A stretch of 64,000 bases of DNA from positions 186,001-250,000 of the forward strand of contig BDSI01000126.1 in the NCBI GenBank assembly GCA_003117195.1, in the 5' to 3' direction. The notes under the pieces were generated by a model. That model did no database searches. It was not told the DNA's origin and saw only the letters and a list, made by a program, of their open reading frames with translations. Of this stretch, positions 47,320-57,400 are shown piece by piece (the first letter of the stretch is position 1; every line of letters begins with the position of its first letter). This DNA comes from Eudorina sp. 2006-703-Eu-15 (Eukaryota > Chlorophyta > Chlorophyceae > Chlamydomonadales > Volvocaceae). Made by a program: the position numbers and the translations under genes.

Positions 47320-48927
47320 TCAGCCGTAATGCATGAGGTGCCGCTGCATCAGCTCGCCCAGCTCGCAGCCGCCCATCACGCGGAACCATTGCGCCAGCTC
47401 CGAAACCACTGCTACCATCCCACCGCACCGCGGCTCCACAGCACGCCCCCCCATCCCGGGATTGGCCGGTGCCAGCGTCGGTGTCGGCGGCAGCGACTCC
47501 AACGAGGCAGCCATGCCCGCTAGCATCGCCTGTCGTACAGCCGTACTCCGTACCGCCAGCACGCACATCAGCTGAGGCGGGAGGGCTCGCATCAGCTCCT
47601 GCGGACGGTGCAACAGTGCGGCGGCCAGCAGGCCACAGCACCTCCGCGACGCCGCCCTCTGCTCGGCGGTTGCGCCCCCTGATTCCACACCGCCGTCAGG
47701 CAACCCGCAACCGCAACCGTCGGGGTCCCCATCACCGTTGCCGCCGCCGGCTCCTCCCATGCGGAAATCGAAATCGAGGTCGTCGTATATCATCGCTGCC
47801 GCGGTGCCGGCGCCAGCCGTGACTTCAGCGTCCCTGTGTGACCCCATCAGCTGCCCCAGCCGCCGCGCCGCCTCCCCCGCGCCGCCCTCCGCGACCCAGC
47901 CCACCAGGTCAGGCCAAATGTCCGCCAGCGCCGCCGCGCCGCAGAGCTCTGCCAGCGCCGGAACCTCACACAGCTCCTCCACCACCGCCGCCGCTGCCTT
48001 CTGAGGGTGCTGTCCCCCCTCTGACGCTTCGCCCGCCGCCTCCGTCGCCTCAGGATGCTCCCCACAGCGCTGCTGCTGCGGCTGCACCCCGCCGTCGTCG
48101 TACGACGGCAGCGTGCCGTACACCAGCTGGCCCGCCGCCAGGCGGCATTGGAAATCGGCGCTCAGGAAGAAATCCGCCAGGGCCTCAGCGTCCGGGACGG
48201 ACGCAACAGCGCTGTCACCGCCACTGCCACTGCCCTTTCGAGTCAGAAAGGTGCCTTCAGAAGCCTCCCGGAGGCCCAGGTCCCCCTCCGCTCCTGCACC
48301 TGATCCTGCGCCTGCTCCTTCTTCCGCCGCGGCTGTGCCTCGCTGCGCCCTAGCGATCCCCGCCGCCGCCTGTTTATCATGGGCCCCCGCCCCGTCAGCC
48401 TGGCCCCAGGCCACTTCCATCACCTGGAGCTCCGAAACCAGCAGCGGGTGGCGGGGTGCCACCGCCGCCAGAACCGCAAAGGCCGTGTCCAGGAACTCCG
48501 AGTCCAGAGCATCAGCCCCTGAGGGCAGGTCCAGGCCGCCTGCCGCCCGGGGCGCGGCCGTGGCTGCTGCGCGGGGGGCCCCCTGCGGGGCGCCCGCCGA
48601 GCCGCGGCGCTGCCTCCCACGCAGGTGTGCCTCGCGCAGCGCCGAGCGGCAAAAGGCGGCGACGACGTTGCGGGCCGCGGCGCGGCGCAGGGCGGGGTCG
48701 GGCAGCTGGGCGGCTGCGGACAGGCATCCGTCCAGCAGCCGCACGAGAGCGCTTGAAAGGGGGCTGGCGACGACGGGCTGACCCAGATCGGTTTGAGGGT
48801 GTGGTGCGCACTGCGTACCACACAGGCGGGCGGGAGTGCCTTGAGTGTTCAGGACAGCTGCTGGAGGCAAAGCGAAGCCCGGGCGACTGGACGTAGGGTG
48901 AGCATCGGAGCAAGGAACGGTTAGCAT
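47320..48927 (-). CDS. Hypothetical alpha-helical protein, unrecognised
   Basis: An uninterrupted 535-codon frame from the first ATG (48927) to a TGA-class stop at 47320. Composition is coding-like: helical Ala/Leu-rich blocks (ALRRAAARNVVAAFCRSALR, LAELCGAAALADIWPDLVGW, ELMRALPPQLMCVLAVRSTA) separated by Gly/Gln/Ser-rich low-complexity linkers and an acidic IYDDLDFDF motif. Alternating helical pairs suggest a HEAT/ARM-like or scaffold protein, but I recognise no family. A splice acceptor-like sequence near 48,783 (GATCTGGGTCAG) means the true 5' end may be a downstream exon. The gene is divergent from the MED21-like gene across about 370 bp. Confidence 0.65.
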   Translation of the reverse strand: MLTVPCSDAHPTSSRPGFALPPAAVLNTQGTPARLCGTQCAPHPQTDLGQPVVASPLSSALVRLLDGCLSAAAQLPDPALRRAAARNVVAAFCRSALREAHLRGRQRRGSAGAPQGAPRAAATAAPRAAGGLDLPSGADALDSEFLDTAFAVLAAVAPRHPLLVSELQVMEVAWGQADGAGAHDKQAAAGIARAQRGTAAAEEGAGAGSGAGAEGDLGLREASEGTFLTRKGSGSGGDSAVASVPDAEALADFFLSADFQCRLAAGQLVYGTLPSYDDGGVQPQQQRCGEHPEATEAAGEASEGGQHPQKAAAAVVEELCEVPALAELCGAAALADIWPDLVGWVAEGGAGEAARRLGQLMGSHRDAEVTAGAGTAAAMIYDDLDFDFRMGGAGGGNGDGDPDGCGCGLPDGGVESGGATAEQRAASRRCCGLLAAALLHRPQELMRALPPQLMCVLAVRSTAVRQAMLAGMAASLESLPPTPTLAPANPGMGGRAVEPRCGGMVAVVSELAQWFRVMGGCELGELMQRHLMHYG

Positions 48928-49298
48928 CGGAGCTAACTTGAGTTGCCAGTTGCGAAGTTTATTTAGCTTAACCCACCACAATATTTCGTGTCACTAGTCC
49001 GGCATGGCATAAGGCAAAGAGCTGTTGCAGCGGTAGGTACTCGGGCGCACGGCCTTGGCCAAGCAACCACTCGCGAATAGCTTCCGTCACCGTCTGGATG
49101 CAAGGCGATGCGGTCGAAGATAGAATATCCATGATTAAAAGGTTTAGTGCTAGAGAATGGAGAAAACACCGGAGATACTTGCGCGCGCTAATCGATTGTC
49201 GTCCTAACGTACAACGGAACGCAAAAACTCAGCCAAGCAGTGACAGTCCTTGCGGCTAACAAGCTTTGTCATAACATTTTGACGATTACATCTTAAAT
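48928..49298. promoter_or_regulatory. Bidirectional promoter region
   Basis: 371 bp between the start codon of the unrecognised minus-strand gene and that of the MED21-like gene. It is AT-richer than either gene. No specific box is claimed. Confidence 0.5.
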
Positions 49299-49739
49299 AT
49301 GTCGAGCGACTTGTTGACAGAGCTGCAGCGACATTTGCGAGACGTGAACGACCAGTTTGCAGCTGTTATTGAGCAACTCGTTCACATTGCACCGCCAGCG
49401 CCTGTTGACGGAGACGGCGGTCAAGTCATCGCGGAGGAGCCGTCGGCGGTGTCTCCACAGGAGCTTCAGTCTAAAGCAATTGAATTGTCCAAGGGGATAG
49501 CACAACGCTTCAAGGACATCAACACAGTGATCAGCAAGCTTCCTGACGTGTGTGAGCCACCTGAGAAGCAGGACGCCCGCATAAACGGACTGCTTCAGGA
49601 GCACCACGCCCTCCGCAAGGAGCTGGGTCTGGTGATGCAGGAGGCAGAGCGCAAACTCGAGGAGATTCACGGTTGCTACGACGCGATATCCCAACATGCG
49701 CTGCGCCAGGCTGGGAAGATGGGCTCGGGCAACCTCTGA
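49299..49739 (+). CDS. Mediator complex subunit 21-like protein (MED21/SRB7)
   Basis: A single-exon 146-aa protein, the usual MED21 length (about 140 aa). Known role: small helical subunit of the Mediator middle module, dimerising with MED7. The order of features fits: an N-terminal helix (LLTELQRHLRDVNDQFAAVI), the short APP element after it (HIAPPAP), an acidic variable linker, then a helix ending in ISKLPDV like the LP-containing helix of MED21. A long C-terminal heptad-type coiled coil follows (QDARINGLLQEHHALRKELG through AERKLEEIHGCYDAI). ATG at 49299 is the first in frame and directly precedes the conserved helix. Alternative: another small coiled-coil Mediator-type subunit. Confidence 0.75.
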   Translation: MSSDLLTELQRHLRDVNDQFAAVIEQLVHIAPPAPVDGDGGQVIAEEPSAVSPQELQSKAIELSKGIAQRFKDINTVISKLPDVCEPPEKQDARINGLLQEHHALRKELGLVMQEAERKLEEIHGCYDAISQHALRQAGKMGSGNL

Positions 49740-50230
49740 AACTGGCAGTGTCCGAGTGGGCATCGCTCAGCAGCAGGCGGGCCACAGCATGCCGACTTGA
49801 AAGATGATATCTCACAGGGAGCCATGTGGATGTCAGCCGTGCATGCAACGCGGGATAATCGCTTTGGTTTTAGAGTGGCCAGGTTTCGATGAGGGGGTCT
49901 ACGTGCACATCTCCTGCAGGGGCGGGCGGGGGGTGCCCGGTCTCCTCTTGGGCCAGGTCCCCTCACATGGTCCAATGCTGCACTGGCGACACGATGGACG
50001 AGCCCAGCGACGGCGCTTCACGCTGAGGATGGAGTGTGATCGACATGCTTTTTCGGCATGAATCAAACCCGACCGGGATGGTTCGCGTGCACACATACAG
50101 GGGGGGAGCAGCAGCAGTGCAACACGGGGCATCTGACAGCTGTATTTTATTCTTTTGTTCCTTTTGGAGGGGTGTGTGTAGAGGAGGTCTTTTCTTCGGA
50201 GCGTCGTCGGGTCGGGATGCACGAGTGTCA

Positions 50231-50235
50231 TGTAA
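50231..50235 (+). terminator. Candidate poly(A) signal TGTAA of MED21-like gene
   Basis: TGTAA about 490 nt after the stop codon, within the normal volvocine 3' UTR range. Assignment is inference. Confidence 0.35.
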
Positions 50236-50651
50236 GGAAATCTCGTCGGCGCCTGCGGCTCGTTTGGATGTTACTTGATCTGTTGCTACGGCTCATTGCC
50301 ATGGCCTCGGTGTTCTGTGTTTCCGGTGGGACACGTTCCGGGGAACAAACAGCATGTGGCTAGGGCCAGGAGGAGACGACCAGCGCACCTGCTCGTAACA
50401 CCGCCTAGCCGTACAACGCACACGCGCGGTGGTTTCAGTACCTCTTGACTGGGACGCGTCAATCGGCAACCACCTTTCCCCCCCTCCACCCCTTCCACCC
50501 CCGCCCCCCCGGCCTGCTCCGCGCACTGCCCGTCTCGGGGTCCGGCTGTGCCCCCCTGAAACCGCTTACCGCAACATTCGGTTGCGAATTTGGGTGGGCA
50601 CCGTCATGTCACAAGCCTGAAACCGCTTGCCGCAACAGCAGAAGCACATAC

Positions 50652-50699
50652 ACACACGCAGCCGCGGGCGGGTTTCTTCTCTAAACACACGCAGCCGCG
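50652..50699. repeat. Short insertion between 15-bp direct repeats
   Basis: ACACACGCAGCCGCG at 50652-50666 and again at 50685-50699 flank an 18-bp core GGCGGGTTTCTTCTCTAA. Same layout as 28632-28691. Confidence 0.65.
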
Positions 50700-51051
50700 C
50701 GGGGTATGGTTTGGATGGTTTGGCCGGGGGCCTCCTTGTCAAAACACGCACACATGGACACGCAAAACCCACTTTGAAAGAACACATACAATGCGCCCCC
50801 GGTGCGAGGCACCGACCCATGCAGTATATGGAAAGTCCGAGCGTCCATGAAAGAAACCACAGAGGCCGCAATCCTGCAGCGGCAACTGCCGCCGTTTTGG
50901 CTGCTGTCTGCTGCAACAGCGCCAACGAGACCGCCGAGTGAGATCACAGCCGAGCCATTCCTTGGATGGGGGGAGCCGCGCAACAAGCCCACCACCAAAA
51001 ACATCGCCGCCGCCGCTGCCGGCCCCTGGGGTTCCCCGCCGCCGCCTCTAC

Positions 51052-51102
51052 ACACACCACGTGTGAAGGCTTCTTATCTAAAAGAAACACACCAGGTGTG
51101 TG
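51052..51102. repeat. Imperfect short insertion between direct repeats
   Basis: ACACACCACGTGTGA and ACACACCAGGTGTGTGA flank a 20-bp core containing GCTTCTTATCTAA. A degenerate member of the set at 28632, 50652 and 55850. Confidence 0.4.
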
Positions 51103-52978
51103 ACACCTCACCCGGCCTCGCGGCCGGGCAGCGACCGGGGGGCATCTCCAGCCGGGCGAGCAGCTTCGTTCGTGCGCCGCCGTCGAGATAACGTCGTGCA
51201 CCGCCACGACTGCATCATCAGGCTGGGCCGGCGGCGTCGCGGCGCCTGTGGTGCCACAGCGCCCAGCCAAACCGTGCACCGCCGGACACGGCAACCCCTC
51301 GCCGCCAACGCCTGCACGAACCTCCCGACTACCCCCCACCCCAAAACAAAAAACAATTTCTTTGCTGGCCTAGCATGCCCCAGGCCGCAGCCTTCGAAAG
51401 TGACTTTGTCCCTTTCAACCATGAAAACACCCGTCCGAACAGGTCCGAACGCCACCATAAGACTAGAAACAGGTTGGATCGACGGTCCTGGCCGATTCCC
51501 AGGCCATGCAGGAAAAGTAAAAGAAACCCAGATCAGATCCGATCGGACTTGAACGGAGGGCCGCAAAAAACCACCCTATGCACGTCTCCCTTGGTTCTTC
51601 AGCGCAGCCCAATCTCAGCGCAGTTCATCCGAAGTAACGGAACCCATCCACAGATTGCATCCCCCACCCCGCCCCTCCGAGCTGTCGGTTGCCCACCCAA
51701 CTGACGGGAGGCCCTCCCTGCCGTCCTGAAGACTGACGGTGCACGGCGGAGACCCAGCCCAAGGCCGTACGGCGCCGTATACCGCCCGCGCGAGGCGCGG
51801 CAACCTGCGCACCTCCGGCCCCCCCCCACGCACCATCGCATCACGGCCCATACACACACACACACACATGCGGGGGGCTGTACGGCGGCGACCCAGCATC
51901 TGCGGTATGTACAGTCGGCGCGGCTTGTACGGCACGGCATCACGGCTGGGCAGCCGTTATTCGCAGGAATGGCCATGGAGGCCGCAAAGCACCTCAAAAC
52001 ACCTTCAAGAGCATCAACTAACTTTAAACCGAAAGACAGATCCCGAACCCCTTCCTTTCTTCTCCCGAAATCTTAGCCATGAGACCTCACAAAAGTCAAG
52101 AGACACGTAAGCCACACGCCCAAGCGCCACCCAGTACACCTCCTCCTCCTCTTCTTCCACATACAGGCCGGACACCCAACGCCGCACAGGCAGCTCCGGC
52201 CCCAGCTCTGCAACAAGTAGCCAACAGCCTCGAGAGCGTCCGCACCCTACATAGTGGATGCGCGGACAGCCGCGTCATGCCCCTCCCTTTCCAGCAGCGA
52301 AAGGCCGGCCGGCGCTGCCCCTAGCGATGTCGCAGTCGTGCAGGGGGTTACGTACCCCACAGCTAACAGCCAGCTGGGGGCGGCCCCGGTGAGCCCCCTG
52401 ATGGGGTTATCCCCTCGCCCGCCCGCCCGCCCGCCCGCCCGCCCCCCCCCCCCCGCCCGCATGCTCATGGTCATGGCCACGGTCGTATCAGTTAGTTGGT
52501 CATTGCAACTGGGCATATGGTACTGGGGCATATGCCCGAGCCCCCCTTTTCCTGACCTGACCTGACCTGTCTTCCCCCTCCTCCCCCTCCTCCTCCCCCT
52601 CCTCCCCCTCCTCCCCCTCCTCCTCCCCCTCCTCCCCCTCCTCCTCCCCCTCCTCCCCCTCCTCCTCCTGTTCCTCCTGCCTCGGTACCCACCCACCCAC
52701 CCGCCCACCCATCCACCCACGCTCATCAGCGCCGCATGCGCCAACGCCAGTACGGTCGTACGGCACCTTGCGTGCCGTATCCATCACATGCATTGTGTGT
52801 TGGAGTTCAATAGTAATCAAGAGAGGACGGGGTCCTCCCGACGGGCGGGGGCCCCCCGGCGGGGCCCCGGGACGAGGCCCCCCCACGACGGTCCTCCCGA
52901 CGAGGTCCGCCCCCGGACGATGACGGTCCACCGTCCGGTCCGGTCGGGTCAGGTCCCGTCCGGTCCGGCGTCTGTTCC

Positions 52979-54392
52979 TCATCTGCATTTGAGCGCCGTG
53001 CGGCGGCGCTGTTCCTTCTGCGCCAGCACGTCCGCCACCAGTTTCTGTTTGTACAGCGTCCACTGCATGCTGCGCTCCAGGTGCTGCGCGCACAGACCGC
53101 CCTCGACGGCGGGGTTGGGGGCGGCGCTCTGGGGCCCGTCGTTGGGGACCTGCGTGTGGGTGTGTTTAGAAAAAGAACACAGGAAATTGGTGGACATATT
53201 CAAACTGCGTCCCCGGGGGTTTGGGGGCGGGGGGCGGGAAAGAGCGAGGGGAGGGAAACAGGACATGGGTTGGCATGTTCTAGGGGTTGTTGCGGGCGGA
53301 AATACGGTACTTTGCTGCCAGCGCAAAGGAGGGGAGGGGTAAACAGGGAATCAACAGGGAATCAGACCGGTATGAAAGGGGGTTGGCGGCGCGGAGGAGG
53401 TGGAGGAGGCGGAGGGCACGGGGGAACGTGCGGGAAGACATACCCGGTAGGCAGGGCAAGAGAAGGTGGGGGAAGGTGGGGAAAGGTGAAGAAGGTTCCC
53501 GCAGTAAAGGTCCGTGGCTGTTGCTTCCTCTGATTGCCCCGCTTCGTTTTTACTCCGCCCCAATGTACCCCACACAACCCTTTTTTCCCCTCATGGCCGC
53601 ACTCTCCCTGCTTTACCCCATCCAAACTACGCTCTGCCCCGCCCTACCCACGCCCTACCCACATCCGCACCCCCACCCCCCACACCCACCTACACCCACC
53701 TACCCTACCCTCTCACCCAACCCCATAATCCCCCACCCCATCCCCCACGCACCCAACCCCATCACCCAACCCCATCACCCAACCCCCATCACCCACCTGG
53801 TTCCACAGGTAGTCGAAGACCCTGCCGCCCAACCTCTGGTGCAGCTCGTTGCGCGATATGGCCAGCACCTCCGTCCGCGTGTCGCACACCGCACTGCTGG
53901 TCCGCATCGCCACCCCGTCCGACCGCACCTCCCCGAAGCACTGCCCCGCCGTCAACAGCCCCAGCTCCACAAACACAGTCTCCTGACCCTGACCCAGCTG
54001 CCGCGGCACCCGCGCCTGCCACACGGGCAGCGCCGCCATGCCGCCGCCGTCGCCGCCGACCGCCGCCGCCGCGACGGCGGCCCAGCCGCCCGCCACCTGC
54101 GACGCCGACGGTGTACGAGAGCCGGGAACGGGCGGTAGACCGCTCGGGCTGCCCGGCGCGCCGCCGCTGCCGCCGGCGCCGGCGCCGTCGCTGTCGGAGG
54201 TGCCGTACGGCGCCTCCGCGGTGGCGGCGCCGGCGGCGTCGTGCGTGCCCGGCGCGCACGGCATCACGACGTCCTCGTACAGCGTCTCCGTACGCTCGCC
54301 GATGGCGCGCGGTACGACACCGAACCTGTCCAGGAGCTCGTCGGCGGCGGCGTGACTGGCGCGCTTCCGCCAGCGGTTCTGCCGCCGGGTTC

Positions 54393-54445
<53 letters not shown>

Positions 54446-57400
54446 TGCCCCGCCGGGTGCCGATGCGGCTGCGCCGGCGTTGACGGCATCGACAGCGACT
54501 GTCCGTTCGGCGAACCGGGCTGTGCAGCACGGCGTAACGAGTCGCCGCCGCCGGCGCCGCTGCCGCCGCCGCGGCCTCGAAACTGGTCCTTCGCGCCGGC
54601 GCCGGCGCCGCCGGCGCCGCCGCCATTCCCCCGTGGGGTGCAATCCGGCAGCTGCACCCTCACGCCGCCGCCGGCCCCGCCTGGCGGCGCCGTCAGCACC
54701 GTTGCCGTACCGGAGCTGGGACGCGAGCCCGTGGGCGAAGACGCCGCCGGCGGGAGCAGCTGCGGCGCCGCGGCCGCCGCGACGCCGTACTGTCCGTACC
54801 CGCCGCTGGCGCTGCCGCCGGAGGGGGTACGGCAGGTGCTTCCGGGCACGGCGCCGCGCTGGGGGGTGCGGTCCCGCCCCGCGGCGTGGCTGCGGCCCAT
54901 AAGGCCCGCTACGGCGGCCATGGAGGAGGAGAGGGTGCTGTGGGGGCCGTCGGGACGGGGACTGCCGGGCGCAGCTACCTGAGGGGCGGGTGAGGGCGGG
55001 GGTACAGAAATTTGGTAGACATTTCAAACTGCGCTGCTGCAAGTGGGGTAATGGGGGTGGTGGGGGCGGGGAGGACGATGGCGCACGGTGATAGGAAATG
55101 GGCAGGCAATTTGGTGCGGGAGGAGGGGTTTCAGGGGGAGGCAGGGGACGCGTTTCTGGGAGTGGGCGCACCGCGCGGACCGCGCACACCGTCGGGTGTG
55201 GGTGTTCGTAGGCAGGGCAGGGCAGGGCAGGGCAGGGCAGGGCAGGGCAGGGCAGGGCAGGGCAGGGCAGGGCAGGGGGCAGGGCAGGGCAGGGCAGGGC
55301 AGGGCAGGGCAGGGGGGGGGGGGGGGGCAGGGCAGGCAGGGCAGGGCAGGGCAGGGCAGGGCAGGGCAGGGCAGGGCAGGGCAGGGCAGGGCAGGGCAGG
55401 GCAGGGCAGGGCAGGGCAGGGCAGGGCAGGGCAGGGCAGGGCAGGGCAGGGCAGGGCAGGGCAGGGCAGGGCAGGGCAGGGCAGGGCAGGGCAGGGCAGG
55501 GCAGGGCAGGGGGGGGGGGGGGGGGGCAGGGGGGCAGGGCAGGGCAGGGCAGGGCAGGGCAGGGCAGGGTAGGGCAGGGGTGCGTGACATGGCAGTGGGA
55601 ACAGCGCGCGGGTCTGGTGCACCACCACGTGCACCACCACCGGGGCCCACGTGGCTGCACCCGACCTGGAGCCGGAGAACGGACACGCCAAACACCCACA
55701 CCGGCCTCCTGACGCACGGCTCAGTACTCGGTTTTACATACACGCACCTCCACTTGACGGTGATTTGGTCGAGCGCCGGCTCCCACCGCGAAATAATGTG
55801 CAGCAAAAACACGAAACGGGGGAACCCCCCCCCCACACACACACCCACACCCACACACACATTCGGGTTGCACTTCTAAACACATACACACATTCATTGC
55901 CCTAGCGGCGCTGACGGCCATGGAGCGGGCGAGGGTTGGGCTACGTGCAGCGACCCGTAACGGGGGCGCACAACCCGTGCCGGGGGCGCCGGCTGCCCCG
56001 TCGCCGGTTGATGTAGCTAAGGCGCGCGCAGTCATGGAGTTCTGGCAGCGAGTCGCCAGTTTTGCAGAACTGGGCCGACCGCGACGGGGATGGGAGGGGG
56101 TGGGACCGGACCACCCAATCCTATCGGTGGTGGACGGCCGGATCCGTTGCGTGCAGCCAATAGACGTAGACTCGTGATGGATAGATAGCAGCGCGAGACG
56201 CTAGGGTGTAGGGATTGGGACTAGGGAAGCCCACTTCCGGGCACGATGGGGATCCGTGGGTGCCCGAGGAGGGTCGGGCCAGACCAGTGGGAGTTGGCAG
56301 CGAGCGGGACGTGTAGGCGAGGGCCGCTTGCGACGGGAAGGGGTGTACGACAGGGAAGCTTGCGTGGTGATGTGCTGCCTTGTGCAAACCATAGCCCTAT
56401 CATGGAGCACCCGACTGCATACCCGGACCCAGCACGGCCTGACGCGTGCGAGACGCCTCGCTCTGGCTCAGCTGGGCAGGCAGGCCTGCCGGAGGGTGCA
56501 ACCCTAGTAGTACGATTAGGTAGGGACGCGGGACCAGGCTAGTTTTACCGCACCAAGCAGGGGCGCGCCTCCGAAACGCGTCCTGGGTGCTGCAAGGACT
56601 TGAGGAGGTTGAACAGCGGACTGCGAGGCGCAGACCGCCCGGGATGGGCCTTCGCCCACTCCCTTGAGGGGGCACAGCGGTCACCGATCCTCGGGGATCG
56701 GGCACGCGCCCTTGGTTGAGAGCGAGGGAACAGAGGCCCCTTACGCCCCTTTCCCCCGTATCCGGGGGAAAGTGCTTCGGCGGTCTCCCGTATGGGGCGG
56801 GTTAGCGCCAGGAGGATCGGAGCCATGCCACCTGCATAGTGCTCGCTCCGTTGCGTGGTCTGCTTTTGCCGTGTGTGCCTGGCCTTCGGTTGGTTGCGCT
56901 GAACGTGTAGGGGTTTTGTTTGAGTTGGCCCCGTGATCGGCTTTATAAGGGCAGACTGGCTTGGTGCCTGACCTCGTGGCGCGTTCTAGATGGGGCTAGA
57001 GGCCCCGGGTGCACGGCACCCTTGTGGTCCCGTGCTGTGTCTCCTCGCCCCTCTCCCAGTTCTCTGGGAGAGTGCTTCGGCGGTCTCCCGTATGGGGCGG
57101 GTTAGCGCCCCCGGCCAGCGTCGGCCCGGCAGATATGTAACGATACACACACACACGCGTTCGTGCCCGCGGCCCACTCCCCCCGCCCCCACCAGGGCAC
57201 CAGCGCAGTATCGGGTATATCTTAATCCGTCCCCGTATAGTGTAGTCGTTCCTCCCCCGGAACCTCCGGACCCCTCCCCGGGATTCCCCCGGCCCCCGAC
57301 TCACCCCCCCTCTCCCCGCCGTCGAGTTCCATCCGCCGCTCTGCGACCCGGACAGCGCGCCTCCTCCTCCTGCCCCTCCTGCTCCTCCGCCGCCGCCGCA

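Larger units (their letters stand above)
49740..52978. other. 3.2 kb convergent intergenic region, no gene recognised
   Basis: Lies between the 3' ends of the MED21-like gene and the CNB-domain gene. It contains two short-insertion repeats (listed separately), a (CCCG)n/C-run at about 52,416-52,462, a (CTCCTCCCC)n pyrimidine tract at about 52,570-52,672 and an ACCC-type stretch at about 52,688-52,720. Several 100-170 codon frames on both strands look like GC-composition artefacts. Confidence 0.45.

Noticed and set aside
50286..51566. Several 100-150-codon frames between MED21-like and CNB genes as a gene
   Set aside because: No splice-consistent chain and no domain; they overlap AC-rich short repeats.
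53514..54902. 462-codon plus-strand frame
   Set aside because: Mirror of the CNB-domain exon 54978-53797 on the other strand. The minus strand contains CNB motifs and in-phase splice sites.
55012..55879. Gly-Arg-Ala-Gly-Gln and Pro-Ala-Leu-Pro-Cys repeat proteins
   Set aside because: Products of the (GGGCA)n array read in all frames. It lies in an intron of the CNB-domain gene.
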